Source: an uncultured Prevotellaceae bacterium | GTDB taxonomy: Bacteria > Bacteroidota > Bacteroidia > Bacteroidales > Bacteroidaceae | Direction: 5' to 3' | Assembly (NCBI GenBank): GCA_947174945.1 | Contig: CAMWKZ010000010.1 | Span: forward strand, 1 to 64,000 | DNA: 64,000 nt | Part shown: positions 17,187 to 25,989 of the stretch, piece after piece | Layout: each line of letters begins with the position of its first letter | Position numbering within the stretch: the first letter of the stretch is position 1 | Program-made: the position numbers and the translations under genes | The notes under the pieces: generated by a model | Database searches by the model: none | The model's input: the letters and a program-made list of their open reading frames with translations, nothing else | Told to the model about the DNA's origin: nothing

Positions 17187-20100
17187 TTTACTTCTTCTAT
17201 TTGATTACTGTACACGTACCACAGCCAGCCTCGGACGGCTGGCATCTGCATCTGGCGGAGCAGTTGCATATATTCGCTGACTTGTTGGTGGTGCTCTGCC
17301 TGAGGGCGGCCAAACTTGAAGTCGATGACGTGGGTGCTTGTGCCGTCGGTGATGACACGGTCGGGGCGGCGCTCTACGACCTTTCCTTGCTCGTCCAGTC
17401 GCAGAATGGTGCACTCGTTGAAGAGCTGCCAACGGTCGGAGAACCATTCGTTTACTCTTGTGTCCTCCAGTCTTCGCTGGATAATGCCGGTCAGCTTCTC
17501 GCGGGTTACCTCGTCGTCGTAGAGTATGCCGTCGGTCTGCATCTGCGACAAGGCGCGTGGTATGTCTGCCGTGGTGCGGATGGTCGAGAACACCTCGTGG
17601 AGCACGCTGCCCAGCTTGATGTAGCTGAGTGGGGCTTCTTCGTCGTCGCCCTCGATAAATTCACGGCTACGGTTGCTCTGTCGGAACTCCGTCTTGACCG
17701 TGAAACTCTCCATCGTGATGTGCTCTGGGGTTGCTGGTTGCAGGAATACGTTTGCTGAGTGTCCCGAGTGTCTGGGCCGCTCAAGGGCTTCCAAGGTTCC
17801 GTAGCTGAAGGCAATGGGTGCCTCGTCGTCTTCCATACCGTTGAGCACTGCACCTTCCAGCTGGTGAATGTTTGGCAGGACGGCTTCTATCAGTGCCGAG
17901 CGATTGCTCTTGCTGCCTCGCTGGCCAACGACAAACAAGCTGCGGACGGCACGGGTGAAGGCGACGTAAAGCAGGTTCAGGTTGTCGACGGTGTTCTGTA
18001 AGTGCTCGTCCTGATAGTCTGATTCGTAGATGCTGCCCCGCATTTGCTTCTCGCTATAGTCGATAGGGGCAATGGGCAGGGCATCGAAGGGAACCACGTG
18101 AGGCTCGCACCAAAGGATGTCGGGCATCTCTAACCGCCAGTCGCAGAACGGAATCAGCACGTGGTCGAACTCCAGTCCCTTGCTCTTGTGAATCGACAGG
18201 ATGCGCACACCGTTGGTCACGTCGCTCTGGATGGTCTTGCTGCTGATGGTCTCGTCCCACTCACGCACAAAGGCGTTAATGTCCGTTGAGTTGTCTTGTG
18301 TAAACTGGTGCAGCTGGTCGTAGAAGGCACACATATAGGCGCTCTGCTCGTCAAGTCGTTGTAGTTGGAAGATGGCATAGAGCCGCTCTACCAGTTCGTA
18401 GAGGGGCATCTGCAGCAATTCCTGTGTGTGCTGGGTAAACGCGTCGGGCAGCAGTTCGTCTAATGGACGGTCTTTGATGAGCAGCTCTTGCTCCGCAGTA
18501 ACGTCGCCAAGTACGGAGCGGTGATAAAGCTTGGCGACCGTGGCCTTGGCGAGCAGGTCGTCAGGGTGGGTAAGCAAGTGGAGTGCCTGCACCAAGAGGC
18601 ATACCGAGACGGAAGCATCGAGCCTGAAAGCCTCGTCGCTGACTATGCGCACATCGGGTAGGTGGACGGCAAAGTAGTCGGCTATGAACGGTATATACTT
18701 GTTGGTGCGCACCAGAATAGCGATGTCGCTCAGTTGCGCCCCCTGTTCGCGAAGTTGCTGGATGGTGCTCATCAGTTCGTTCATGGTTTGTTCCTGATAG
18801 TCCTCGGCGGGCAGCAGCTTGATGCTTACCATGCCTTTGGCTTCGCGCTCGGGCGGTACTTGCTGCGCTACGTCGTCGTAGGCGTGTTGCAGTTGCTGTG
18901 CTCCAGTGGGATTTTCCTCTTGCAACCGCTCGTATTCCTGTCGGGCGGCTTCCGTGAAAAAGGCGTTGTTGAAGGCTACGATGTTACGCTCTGAACGGTA
19001 GTTCGTCTCCAGTGGCTTGATGTCAACCATTTCTTCGGCGTGGGGAAACTCGCGGTCGATGGCGTTGAGCAGTCGCCAGTCGCCAGAGCGCCAGCGGTAG
19101 ATGCTCTGCTTTACATCGCCTACTATCAGGTTCTCCGTTTCTTGATGGCTCATGCACTCTTGCAACAGCACCTTGAAGTTCTTCCATTGTATGGTGCTGG
19201 TGTCTTGGAACTCGTCAATCATGACGTGTTCCAGCTGCGTGCCAATCTTCTCAAAGATAAACGGTGAGTCGCTGTCGCTGATAAGGGCATGGAGCAGTTG
19301 CTGGGTGTCGCTAAGCAGAAAGCGGTTGGCTTCCTCGTTCAGTTCACGTACCTTTCGCTCAATACTGCCTAAGAGGCGTAGCTGGCTTAGGTGGCGCAGC
19401 GTGAGGTCGGCTGACTGGTAAAGGCGGTATTGCTGGGGCCGTTCCTCGATAGCGTACTTTAGTATCTGTATCAATGACTCTTCGGCAACGGCATGAATGG
19501 TCGCTGCCTGAGGGTGTTTCTTGGCATACCATTTCGATGGGTCGCCCATGCAGTCGAGTGCGCGCTTTCCTACAATGCTTTCGTCCATCAGTCCCTTGCG
19601 CAGCTTGAGAAACAGCCCTGCCACGCCCGACTTGCCGTATGGCAGGTCGTCGACGGTCAGTCCCTCGGCGTCAAGCGTGTCGAAGAACGACTCGGCAATC
19701 TCTTTCATGTGCTCTTGGGCATCGGCTCTTATCTGCCGTAGTTGCTGGGTATATCCTTCGATAAAGCCTTTCTCCTCGATTTTCTGCTTGAGGGTTGTGC
19801 TGTGCTCCTTATAGTAATCGCGGAAGATGGTCTTGCCGAATTGCTTAACCTGCCCGATAATGTTCCATGAGCGGTCGTCGCTAATCTTCTCCATAATATA
19901 GCTGAGGAGCCATTGCAGCATGACATCCGTGTGCGTTAGCGAGTCGATAAGCTGGTCGACAGCCTGTTCTTCTACTTGTGTGTCGTTAAGCCCGATGCGC
20001 AGGTTGGCTGTCAAGTCCAGTTCGCGGGCAAGGTTACGCAGCACACTCTGGAAGAACGAGTCGATGGTTTCCACCCTGAAATAATTGTAGTTGTGCAGTA

Positions 20101-20392
20101 GCAGATGCAGTGCTTCGCCTGCCCGCTGACTTATCAGTTGGGGCTCAAAGCCTGTGTCAGCCATGATGCGGCGGGTATAGTTCTGGGAGTCTGGCAGTTG
20201 CTTCCAGATGCCATAGAGTTGGGAAAGAATGCGCATCTTCATTTCCTCCGTAGCCTTGTTGGTGAAGGTGACGGCAAGGATGTTACGATAGCTCGTCGGG
20301 TTCTTGACAAGCAACTTGATGTACTCCGTAGCCAGTGTGAACGTTTTGCCGCTGCCAGCACTGGCTTTATAGACAGTGAGAGGTTTTACCAT
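17183..20392 (-). CDS. addA: AddA-like helicase-nuclease subunit (UvrD/Rep)
   Basis: ATP-driven helicase and nuclease of the AddAB complex, 1069 residues. UvrD-family motifs are visible: KASAGSGKTFTL (10-21), TFTNKATEEM, MIDEFQDTS, VGDVKQSIYRWR, IHKSKGLEFDHV and LLYVAFTRAVRSL. A C-terminal RecB-like nuclease domain carries the HVIDFKFG motif near 1029. The 5' end overlaps the DUF5686 gene by seven bases and the 3' end overlaps addB by four, so the order is DUF5686-addA-addB, probably translationally coupled. Confidence 0.92.
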   Translation of the reverse strand: MVKPLTVYKASAGSGKTFTLATEYIKLLVKNPTSYRNILAVTFTNKATEEMKMRILSQLYGIWKQLPDSQNYTRRIMADTGFEPQLISQRAGEALHLLLHNYNYFRVETIDSFFQSVLRNLARELDLTANLRIGLNDTQVEEQAVDQLIDSLTHTDVMLQWLLSYIMEKISDDRSWNIIGQVKQFGKTIFRDYYKEHSTTLKQKIEEKGFIEGYTQQLRQIRADAQEHMKEIAESFFDTLDAEGLTVDDLPYGKSGVAGLFLKLRKGLMDESIVGKRALDCMGDPSKWYAKKHPQAATIHAVAEESLIQILKYAIEERPQQYRLYQSADLTLRHLSQLRLLGSIERKVRELNEEANRFLLSDTQQLLHALISDSDSPFIFEKIGTQLEHVMIDEFQDTSTIQWKNFKVLLQECMSHQETENLIVGDVKQSIYRWRSGDWRLLNAIDREFPHAEEMVDIKPLETNYRSERNIVAFNNAFFTEAARQEYERLQEENPTGAQQLQHAYDDVAQQVPPEREAKGMVSIKLLPAEDYQEQTMNELMSTIQQLREQGAQLSDIAILVRTNKYIPFIADYFAVHLPDVRIVSDEAFRLDASVSVCLLVQALHLLTHPDDLLAKATVAKLYHRSVLGDVTAEQELLIKDRPLDELLPDAFTQHTQELLQMPLYELVERLYAIFQLQRLDEQSAYMCAFYDQLHQFTQDNSTDINAFVREWDETISSKTIQSDVTNGVRILSIHKSKGLEFDHVLIPFCDWRLEMPDILWCEPHVVPFDALPIAPIDYSEKQMRGSIYESDYQDEHLQNTVDNLNLLYVAFTRAVRSLFVVGQRGSKSNRSALIEAVLPNIHQLEGAVLNGMEDDEAPIAFSYGTLEALERPRHSGHSANVFLQPATPEHITMESFTVKTEFRQSNRSREFIEGDDEEAPLSYIKLGSVLHEVFSTIRTTADIPRALSQMQTDGILYDDEVTREKLTGIIQRRLEDTRVNEWFSDRWQLFNECTILRLDEQGKVVERRPDRVITDGTSTHVIDFKFGRPQAEHHQQVSEYMQLLRQMQMPAVRGWLWYVYSNQIEEVK

Positions 20393-22431
20393 CGTCTGAA
20401 TAGTTCTATTGTGAATTTACAGCCAAAGCCCTCGTACTTGTTACCGAGGAAGCTGGTGAAGAAGCCCGTGGAGAGGTAACGGGTTGTGAAGCCGTAGCCT
20501 AACTCTATATAGGGGCGCCGGTGCTCAATGGACAAGCCGCTGATGTAGACACGCTCCATTTCTATAATGTGGCCTATCAGGGGCACCCATGTTAACGCCA
20601 GCAGGGGGGATTCAAAAGAGAAATTGCCACGCACGTAGTAATTCGACTCGTTATACCAGCGGCTATCCAGTAGTTGGAATTGTCCCGTCCAGTCGTCATC
20701 CCATCCCGTTGCCAAGTTATTATCACGGAAATTGGTGTAGTCGACGAAATAGCCCGAACTGCGTCGGGTATAAAAGCCGGTACCTGTGCGGACGTTGATG
20801 CCTCGCAAACTCTTCATCTTGTGCTTATACGACAGGTCGAACTCCCATCGCTCGTAGTCGAGGTTTGACTTGAGTACGTTCTTGAACCCACGCTCGTAGT
20901 TAGCGGTCAGTGTGGGGCCTTTCTCCTGCCAGGGCTTGAAATGCAGGGTTAGCATGGGGGCGAAACTACGGTATTCCTCTGGAAGTCCGATTTCACTCAT
21001 GACTTGACGGTTAGTAGAGCTACGGCGGTGGTAGACCAGACCAGTCATGATTTCTACCCAGTCGAAGGCTTCCACGTTATTGACTAACTGAAAATACTCG
21101 TCTTTGAACTCTGGAACGTCAAAGTCCTCTCCTTTCTCCTCAATAATGTCGTTGACTAACGAGGCGTGGCTGATGCGGTTGCCGTTAGCCCATGTAGCTT
21201 CGGCATAGCCGTTGCGCTTAGGGTTATACGTCATGCGTAGAGGTGCGGTATAGAAAAACTGGCTTAGTTTGAAGTTGTAGCCCATTTGTGGGTTGAGCGT
21301 CAGGTAGCGGTGCTCGTTAAAGTTATAACGTAGTCCGACGTTCAACTTATAGGCAAAACCTCGTTGCTTGCTATAGCTAAAGTAAAGTGGGTTAAGTAGG
21401 GGGGAGATACGCATGGAGGCTGCTCCTGCATCGGCACGGGTTGAGTTGACGAGGTTGTAGCCTATCTTGTTCCAAAGAAAGTCAGTGAATTTGTTTCGGC
21501 GGGCTACCGTATCAGTGGTTTGCAGTAGTGTGTCTTTTTCTACAGGCTTATGGCTGTCGTAGATTTCCTTTTCGTTAGCGGTCAGTAAGGTAGGGCGTAG
21601 TTTCTCCATCAGCTGCGGGTCTTCCACGTTGTCAATGGAGTCGGGCAGCGAGATAGGGCAGTTGTAATAGGCACGGCAGGTGGCATTGATGTTATTACCC
21701 AAGAACTTAAACTGAATCTCAGTCATGCAATGCTCAGGCAATATGATATCTTCGTCCCGATTCATATTGGCCGTTACATTGAACGATACCATGTCGTATT
21801 CGCCTTCGAAGTTAATGGAGTTGATGCGTCCCGTTTCCAATTCAATGAAAGCATGGCCCTTAATGAGCTGCGTGTTGTTGGTTCTGGGACGGAACCGCAC
21901 CATATACAAGCTATTGTTAACAGGGGTAATGCGGTATTTGTAGAAGAAGCGGTTGGCGTAATAGAACGGCGATAGTATCTGTCCACTGTATAGGGTCTCG
22001 TGATAGAGATTGGGTGTCATATACTGCAGCATATTGGGCATGACAGTCCTGTTTCGTGGGATAGTGCCATATACTACTTGCCGGTGCAGGTCATACTGGG
22101 AGGCATTGCGGAACGTCATCTTATAATATGCCTCGGCAATGAACTCCTTGTCGCCTTTGGCAATGGAGTACATGGTCGGTACGAGAAAGAGGGTAGGGTT
22201 GCGGCGGTTAGTCTTAAACGTACACGCTATATATACGTTTTTGCTTGTAGAATCGTCCTTTTGGGCTGTACTTTGCTTTAAACTGGTATTGGCCTGCCGC
22301 TGCTGATTGGCATAGGTCCATACACGATAGAGCACCAGCGTATCAATAGACCTGTTGCGAGAAAAACAAATGCTGGGCATGAGTATCGTCATGCCCAGCA
22401 ACCATGCTATAATATACAGCTTCCGATTCAC
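20386..22431 (-). CDS. DUF5686-family outer-membrane protein
   Basis: Predicted outer-membrane beta-barrel of unknown function, 681 residues. After an N-terminal signal segment (about 1-25) comes a conserved region with FKTNRRNPTLFLVPTMYSIAKGD, then TIPRNRTVMPNMLQYMTPNLY, then many alternating amphipathic strands to a C-terminal aromatic end typical of barrels (FTIELFRRW). These fit DUF5686 members, here without the carboxypeptidase-like N-terminal domain many have. The start is GTG at 22431; the -7 box ends only five bases upstream, suggesting a leaderless transcript. It is the first gene of an operon with addA and addB, a pairing with no obvious functional link. Confidence 0.7.
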   Translation of the reverse strand: MNRKLYIIAWLLGMTILMPSICFSRNRSIDTLVLYRVWTYANQQRQANTSLKQSTAQKDDSTSKNVYIACTFKTNRRNPTLFLVPTMYSIAKGDKEFIAEAYYKMTFRNASQYDLHRQVVYGTIPRNRTVMPNMLQYMTPNLYHETLYSGQILSPFYYANRFFYKYRITPVNNSLYMVRFRPRTNNTQLIKGHAFIELETGRINSINFEGEYDMVSFNVTANMNRDEDIILPEHCMTEIQFKFLGNNINATCRAYYNCPISLPDSIDNVEDPQLMEKLRPTLLTANEKEIYDSHKPVEKDTLLQTTDTVARRNKFTDFLWNKIGYNLVNSTRADAGAASMRISPLLNPLYFSYSKQRGFAYKLNVGLRYNFNEHRYLTLNPQMGYNFKLSQFFYTAPLRMTYNPKRNGYAEATWANGNRISHASLVNDIIEEKGEDFDVPEFKDEYFQLVNNVEAFDWVEIMTGLVYHRRSSTNRQVMSEIGLPEEYRSFAPMLTLHFKPWQEKGPTLTANYERGFKNVLKSNLDYERWEFDLSYKHKMKSLRGINVRTGTGFYTRRSSGYFVDYTNFRDNNLATGWDDDWTGQFQLLDSRWYNESNYYVRGNFSFESPLLALTWVPLIGHIIEMERVYISGLSIEHRRPYIELGYGFTTRYLSTGFFTSFLGNKYEGFGCKFTIELFRRW

Positions 22432-22436
22432 GCCTC

Positions 22437-22467
22437 CAAAATTACGAATAATTTCTGGAGCCGCAAA
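22437..22467 (-). promoter_or_regulatory. Promoter of the DUF5686-addA-addB operon
   Basis: Minus-strand TTTG -33 box at 22464-22467, 19-base spacer and TAATTTTG at 22437-22444. It occupies nearly all of the 39-base gap after the sigma factor gene. The -7 box is five bases from the GTG start. Confidence 0.75.
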
Positions 22468-22470
22468 ACT

Positions 22471-23343
22471 TTAGCCTAAATATTTCATAAGAATACGTGC
22501 ATTGCCAGAGTCGCGCAGCTTGGCAATACTCTTTTCACGAATCTGGCGTACACGCTCACGGGTCAAGCCCAGCTGGTCGCCAATTTCCTCCAGTCCTTTC
22601 TCATGGCAGCCAATACCAAAGCACTCGCGGATAATTGTGATTTCGCGCTCTTTCAACACTTTCTGCAACACGGTGTTCAGCTCCTGTGCCATTGACTCGT
22701 GGTCAACCTGACGGTCAGTACGAGAGTCTTCGCCTGAAGCCATTACATCAAGCATACAGTTGTCTTCGCCGTCCTGGAAAGGTGCATCAATGCTCACATG
22801 ATGACCGTCGGCCATCATAGACTGGGCAATCTTTTCCTCGTCCATGTTCGTAGCATCACTCAACTCCGATACTGATGGGTGACGCTGATTTTCCTGCTCG
22901 AAGCGGTTGATTTCGTGACTAATCTTATTCAGACTGCCTACCTGATTAAGAGGCAGACGTACAATTCTGCTCTGCTCTGCAATAGCCTGCAGGATGGACT
23001 GGCGAATCCACCATACGGCATAGGAAATGAATTTGAAACCACGAGTTTCGTCAAACTTCTGTGCGGCCTTTATTAGACCGATATTACCCTCGTCAATCAA
23101 GTCAGTCAGCGTCAGTCCCTGATGCTGATACTGCTTAGCAACAGATACTACGAAACGCAGATTAGCCGTTACCAACTTGTCCTTGGCACGCTCGCCCTCT
23201 GGACCGCCCTTGCGTATTTTCTGAGCCAGCTCGATTTCCTCGTCAATGCTAATCAGTGGCGCACGGCCGATTTCCACCAGATACTTATCCAGCGCCTCAC
23301 TTGAGCGGTTCGTAATACTCTTCTGAATCTTTAGTTGTCTCAT
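22471..23343 (-). CDS. rpoD: RNA polymerase sigma factor RpoD/SigA family
   Basis: Sigma-70 family factor of 290 residues, short because it lacks region 1.1, as usual for the Bacteroidota primary sigma. Regions: 1.2 at about 14-46 (SSEALDKYLVEIGRAPLIS), 2 at about 55-128 with FDETRGFKFISYAVWWIRQSI, 3 at about 137-213 (PLNQVGSLNKISHEINRFEQE), and 4 at about 226-286 with LEEIGDQLGLTRERVRQIREKSI as the -35-recognition helix-turn-helix. It has its own promoter with a leader of about 65 nt. The TAnnTTTG promoters in this window are what such a factor recognises. A second RpoD-like paralogue elsewhere cannot be excluded. Confidence 0.93.
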   Translation of the reverse strand: MRQLKIQKSITNRSSEALDKYLVEIGRAPLISIDEEIELAQKIRKGGPEGERAKDKLVTANLRFVVSVAKQYQHQGLTLTDLIDEGNIGLIKAAQKFDETRGFKFISYAVWWIRQSILQAIAEQSRIVRLPLNQVGSLNKISHEINRFEQENQRHPSVSELSDATNMDEEKIAQSMMADGHHVSIDAPFQDGEDNCMLDVMASGEDSRTDRQVDHESMAQELNTVLQKVLKEREITIIRECFGIGCHEKGLEEIGDQLGLTRERVRQIREKSIAKLRDSGNARILMKYLG

Positions 23344-23414
23344 CTTTTATCCCTTGTGTTCTTTCTAACCTCTTGATATTCAGGTGTATGAAAATGTCTT
23401 CTTTTAAAGCGGTG

Positions 23415-23422
23415 CAAAGTTA
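23415..23422 (-). promoter_or_regulatory. -7 box of the sigma factor gene
   Basis: TAACTTTG on the minus strand, about 71 bases ahead of the ATG; no good -33 element. The leader is longer than at most genes here. Confidence 0.55.
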
Positions 23423-23476
23423 CGAAAAATATCTCTTCGTTGTTCTTCGTACACGGAATATTTTGCTTAAAAAAGT

Positions 23477-24757
23477 TTAATTCTCTTTGGGCTTATTGTT
23501 GTGACGGCGGCGACTGCCTCCGCGGCTTCTGCCTTTTCCGTTTCGTCCTTTTCCACCTCTTCTGCGTCCGCCTCGTCCGCGGGAATTTTTGCGAGGAGCC
23601 GATGGCTGGTATGCAGGGCCGTCACCTAATTCTTCGGGTAGTGGGTTCTTTGGTATATCACGCTCAAGAAAGCGCTCGATATCGGCAAAATAGCGGATGT
23701 CCGACTCAGATACAAGAGTGATGGCAATGCCGTCGCGCTGGGCACGGGCTGTGCGTCCAATGCGGTGAACATAGTCCTCGGCATCGCGTGGTACATCGTA
23801 GTTGATAACCATTAGGATGTCGTCTATGTCAATGCCTCGTGCTACAATGTCAGTAGCAACCAGTACGTCCACCTGTCCTGCCTTAAAGCGGTACATCACA
23901 TCGTCGCGTTCAGCTTGTGAGAGGTCAGAGTGCATAGGGGCGCAGTTGATGTGCATGTGTTTCAACTCGCGAGTAATGTCTTTTACCTTATCCTTTTTGC
24001 CAGAGAAAATGATGACGCGTTGTAATTCGCCCGCTTTGAATAGGTGGCGAATAATTCCTAACTTCTGCGGTTCATAACAAACGTAGGCCGATTGTTGAAT
24101 CTTCTCGGCTGGCTTCGATACGGCAATCTTTATCTCAGCAGGATTATTTAATAAGGTACGCGCGAGTTGTTGTATCTTTGTCGGCATGGTAGCCGAAAAC
24201 ATAATGGTCTGATGGTCAGGGGGCAAGAGCTTGGCTATCTGCATAATATCATCAGAGAATCCCATGTCAAGCATACGGTCAGCCTCGTCAAGCACAAAGA
24301 ATGAGAGGCGCGACAGGTCAAGATGCCCCATGCGGATATGCGACAGCAGTCGGCCTGGCGTGGCAATCACCACATCGGCACCCATCTTCAGTCCTTTCAT
24401 TTCTTGGTCGAAGCGAGTGCCGTCGTTGCCGCCATAGACGGCTACACTTGATACACCGTCCAGATAGTAGCCGAATCCCTGCATGGCCTGGTCAATTTGC
24501 TGGGCCAGCTCACGGGTAGGCGACATGACGATGCAGTTGACGGCATCTTTAGGAAATCCGCCGTCGTCAAGCATACTCAGGATAGGTAACAGGTAGGCCG
24601 CTGTTTTACCCGTTCCCGTCTGTGCCACGCCAATAAGGTCGCGTCCGTCCAGAATCTCAGGTATGCAGCGTTCTTGTATAGGAGTCATTTCCTCGAAGTG
24701 CATATCGTAAAGTGCATCGAGGATATTGTCGTTTAAATATGTTTCTTCAAATGTCAT
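23477..24757 (-). CDS. DEAD-box RNA helicase, RhlE-like
   Basis: ATP-dependent RNA helicase of about 426 residues with all motifs: Q motif region MTPIQERCIPEIL, AQTGTGKT, PTREL, TPGR, DEAD (VLDEADRMLDMGF), SAT, and HRIGRTAR. The C-terminal tail (about 380-426) is rich in Arg, Gly and Lys (RGRGGRRRGGKGRNGKGRS), an RGG-like RNA-binding extension common in RhlE-type enzymes. The start is ATG at 24757, two bases after the lptG stop codon; an upstream in-frame TTG is less likely. It is the last gene of the lon-tgt-lptG run. Likely roles are ribosome assembly or mRNA turnover. Confidence 0.88.
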   Translation of the reverse strand: MTFEETYLNDNILDALYDMHFEEMTPIQERCIPEILDGRDLIGVAQTGTGKTAAYLLPILSMLDDGGFPKDAVNCIVMSPTRELAQQIDQAMQGFGYYLDGVSSVAVYGGNDGTRFDQEMKGLKMGADVVIATPGRLLSHIRMGHLDLSRLSFFVLDEADRMLDMGFSDDIMQIAKLLPPDHQTIMFSATMPTKIQQLARTLLNNPAEIKIAVSKPAEKIQQSAYVCYEPQKLGIIRHLFKAGELQRVIIFSGKKDKVKDITRELKHMHINCAPMHSDLSQAERDDVMYRFKAGQVDVLVATDIVARGIDIDDILMVINYDVPRDAEDYVHRIGRTARAQRDGIAITLVSESDIRYFADIERFLERDIPKNPLPEELGDGPAYQPSAPRKNSRGRGGRRRGGKGRNGKGRSRGGSRRRHNNKPKEN

Positions 24758-24759
24758 AA

Positions 24760-25989
24760 TCAATTAGGTGCGTGCCTATAACAGAAATAGGCGATAAATA
24801 AATATAGGATATTGGGAATCCAAGCTGCCAGCATAGGCGGCGTATCAGCATTGATGGCGAAGGTTGCACTGACCGTCTGCAACAGGATGTAAGTGAATGA
24901 AAGAGCCAACCCGGTGCCCAGATACAGTCCCATGCCGCCTTTGCGTTTGCGTGATGACAGCGATACGCCGATGATAGTCAGGATAAACGAGGCAAATGAT
25001 GAGGCTATACGTTTGTGGTACTCTACCTCGTATTGCACCACATTACTGGAGCCTCGCTGTTGCTGTTTCGATATATAGCGTAGCAGTTCAGGCGATGTGA
25101 ATGTCTCCTGCTGACCTTTAGAGAAGATGAGGTCCATAGGCTCCATCTGTATCAGTGTGTCAAGTTCAGAGCCGCTGGTAATCTGTTCGCGCATACCCTT
25201 CAGTGTGCGAATCTTGTAGTTGCGAGCTTTCCAGTGGTAGCGTGAATCGGAGATGGTGTCGTACTGGATGATATTGGCATTAAGCTGCGACACCATTTTC
25301 TTGTTCTCAAACTTATACAGCGCAAAGCCGTAGCCAGTCTTGCGAGTGTCATCGTATTGTGATATGTAGGCTACCACGCCCTTGTCCACCATTAGCTGGA
25401 TGTTTGATGCCGATGTGTTCTTCTTGTTGTTCTTGTAAAGTGATTCGAAATCATGGCGCACCACCGTACCTTTTGGTATGATGTAGGCTCCCAGATAGAA
25501 GTTAAGGGCTGCTATGAAAGCTGCTGAGATAAGGTAAGGGCGTAACAAACGCTTGAAACTCATGCCACAGGCCAGCATGGAGATAATCTCCGAGTTACCA
25601 GCCAGTTTCGAAGTAAAGAAGATGACGGCAATGAAGACGAACAACGGCGAGAACAGATTGGCAAAGTAAGGTACAAAGTTGGCATAGTAGTCGAATACGA
25701 TGGCGCGGAGCGGAGCATGGTTATTCGTAAATTTGGCCAGGTTCTCATTAACGTCAAAGACAATAGAAATGGAGATAATCAGGATGATAGAGTAGAAGTA
25801 AGTGCCGATGAACTTGTTGATGATATACCAGTCCATGCGCTTCACATACCTGAAAGGATTGAGCTGCTTGAGCCATGTTAACTTGTGCCAAGGCAGACGG
25901 CGCACCCACTTGATAAGCGGATGCAGCATGAGCAGCAGTCGTAGCCAATAACGTTTCAGTCTGTGCATACTCTCTCTTATCTTCTTCAT
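24760..25989 (-). CDS. lptG: LPS export permease LptF/LptG family
   Basis: Inner-membrane permease subunit of the Lpt ABC exporter that extracts lipopolysaccharide and passes it to the periplasmic bridge. The 409-residue protein has a basic N-terminal region, transmembrane helices at about 60-80 (FIGTYFYSIILIISISIV), 105-128 and 155-175, a periplasmic beta-jellyroll domain (about 180-320), then three C-terminal helices. The WYIINKFIGTYF entry is typical of LptG/YjgQ. It overlaps tgt by four bases. The LptF partner and LptB are not in the window, so G versus F cannot be settled. Confidence 0.85.
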   Translation of the reverse strand: MKKIRESMHRLKRYWLRLLLMLHPLIKWVRRLPWHKLTWLKQLNPFRYVKRMDWYIINKFIGTYFYSIILIISISIVFDVNENLAKFTNNHAPLRAIVFDYYANFVPYFANLFSPLFVFIAVIFFTSKLAGNSEIISMLACGMSFKRLLRPYLISAAFIAALNFYLGAYIIPKGTVVRHDFESLYKNNKKNTSASNIQLMVDKGVVAYISQYDDTRKTGYGFALYKFENKKMVSQLNANIIQYDTISDSRYHWKARNYKIRTLKGMREQITSGSELDTLIQMEPMDLIFSKGQQETFTSPELLRYISKQQQRGSSNVVQYEVEYHKRIASSFASFILTIIGVSLSSRKRKGGMGLYLGTGLALSFTYILLQTVSATFAINADTPPMLAAWIPNILYLFIAYFCYRHAPN

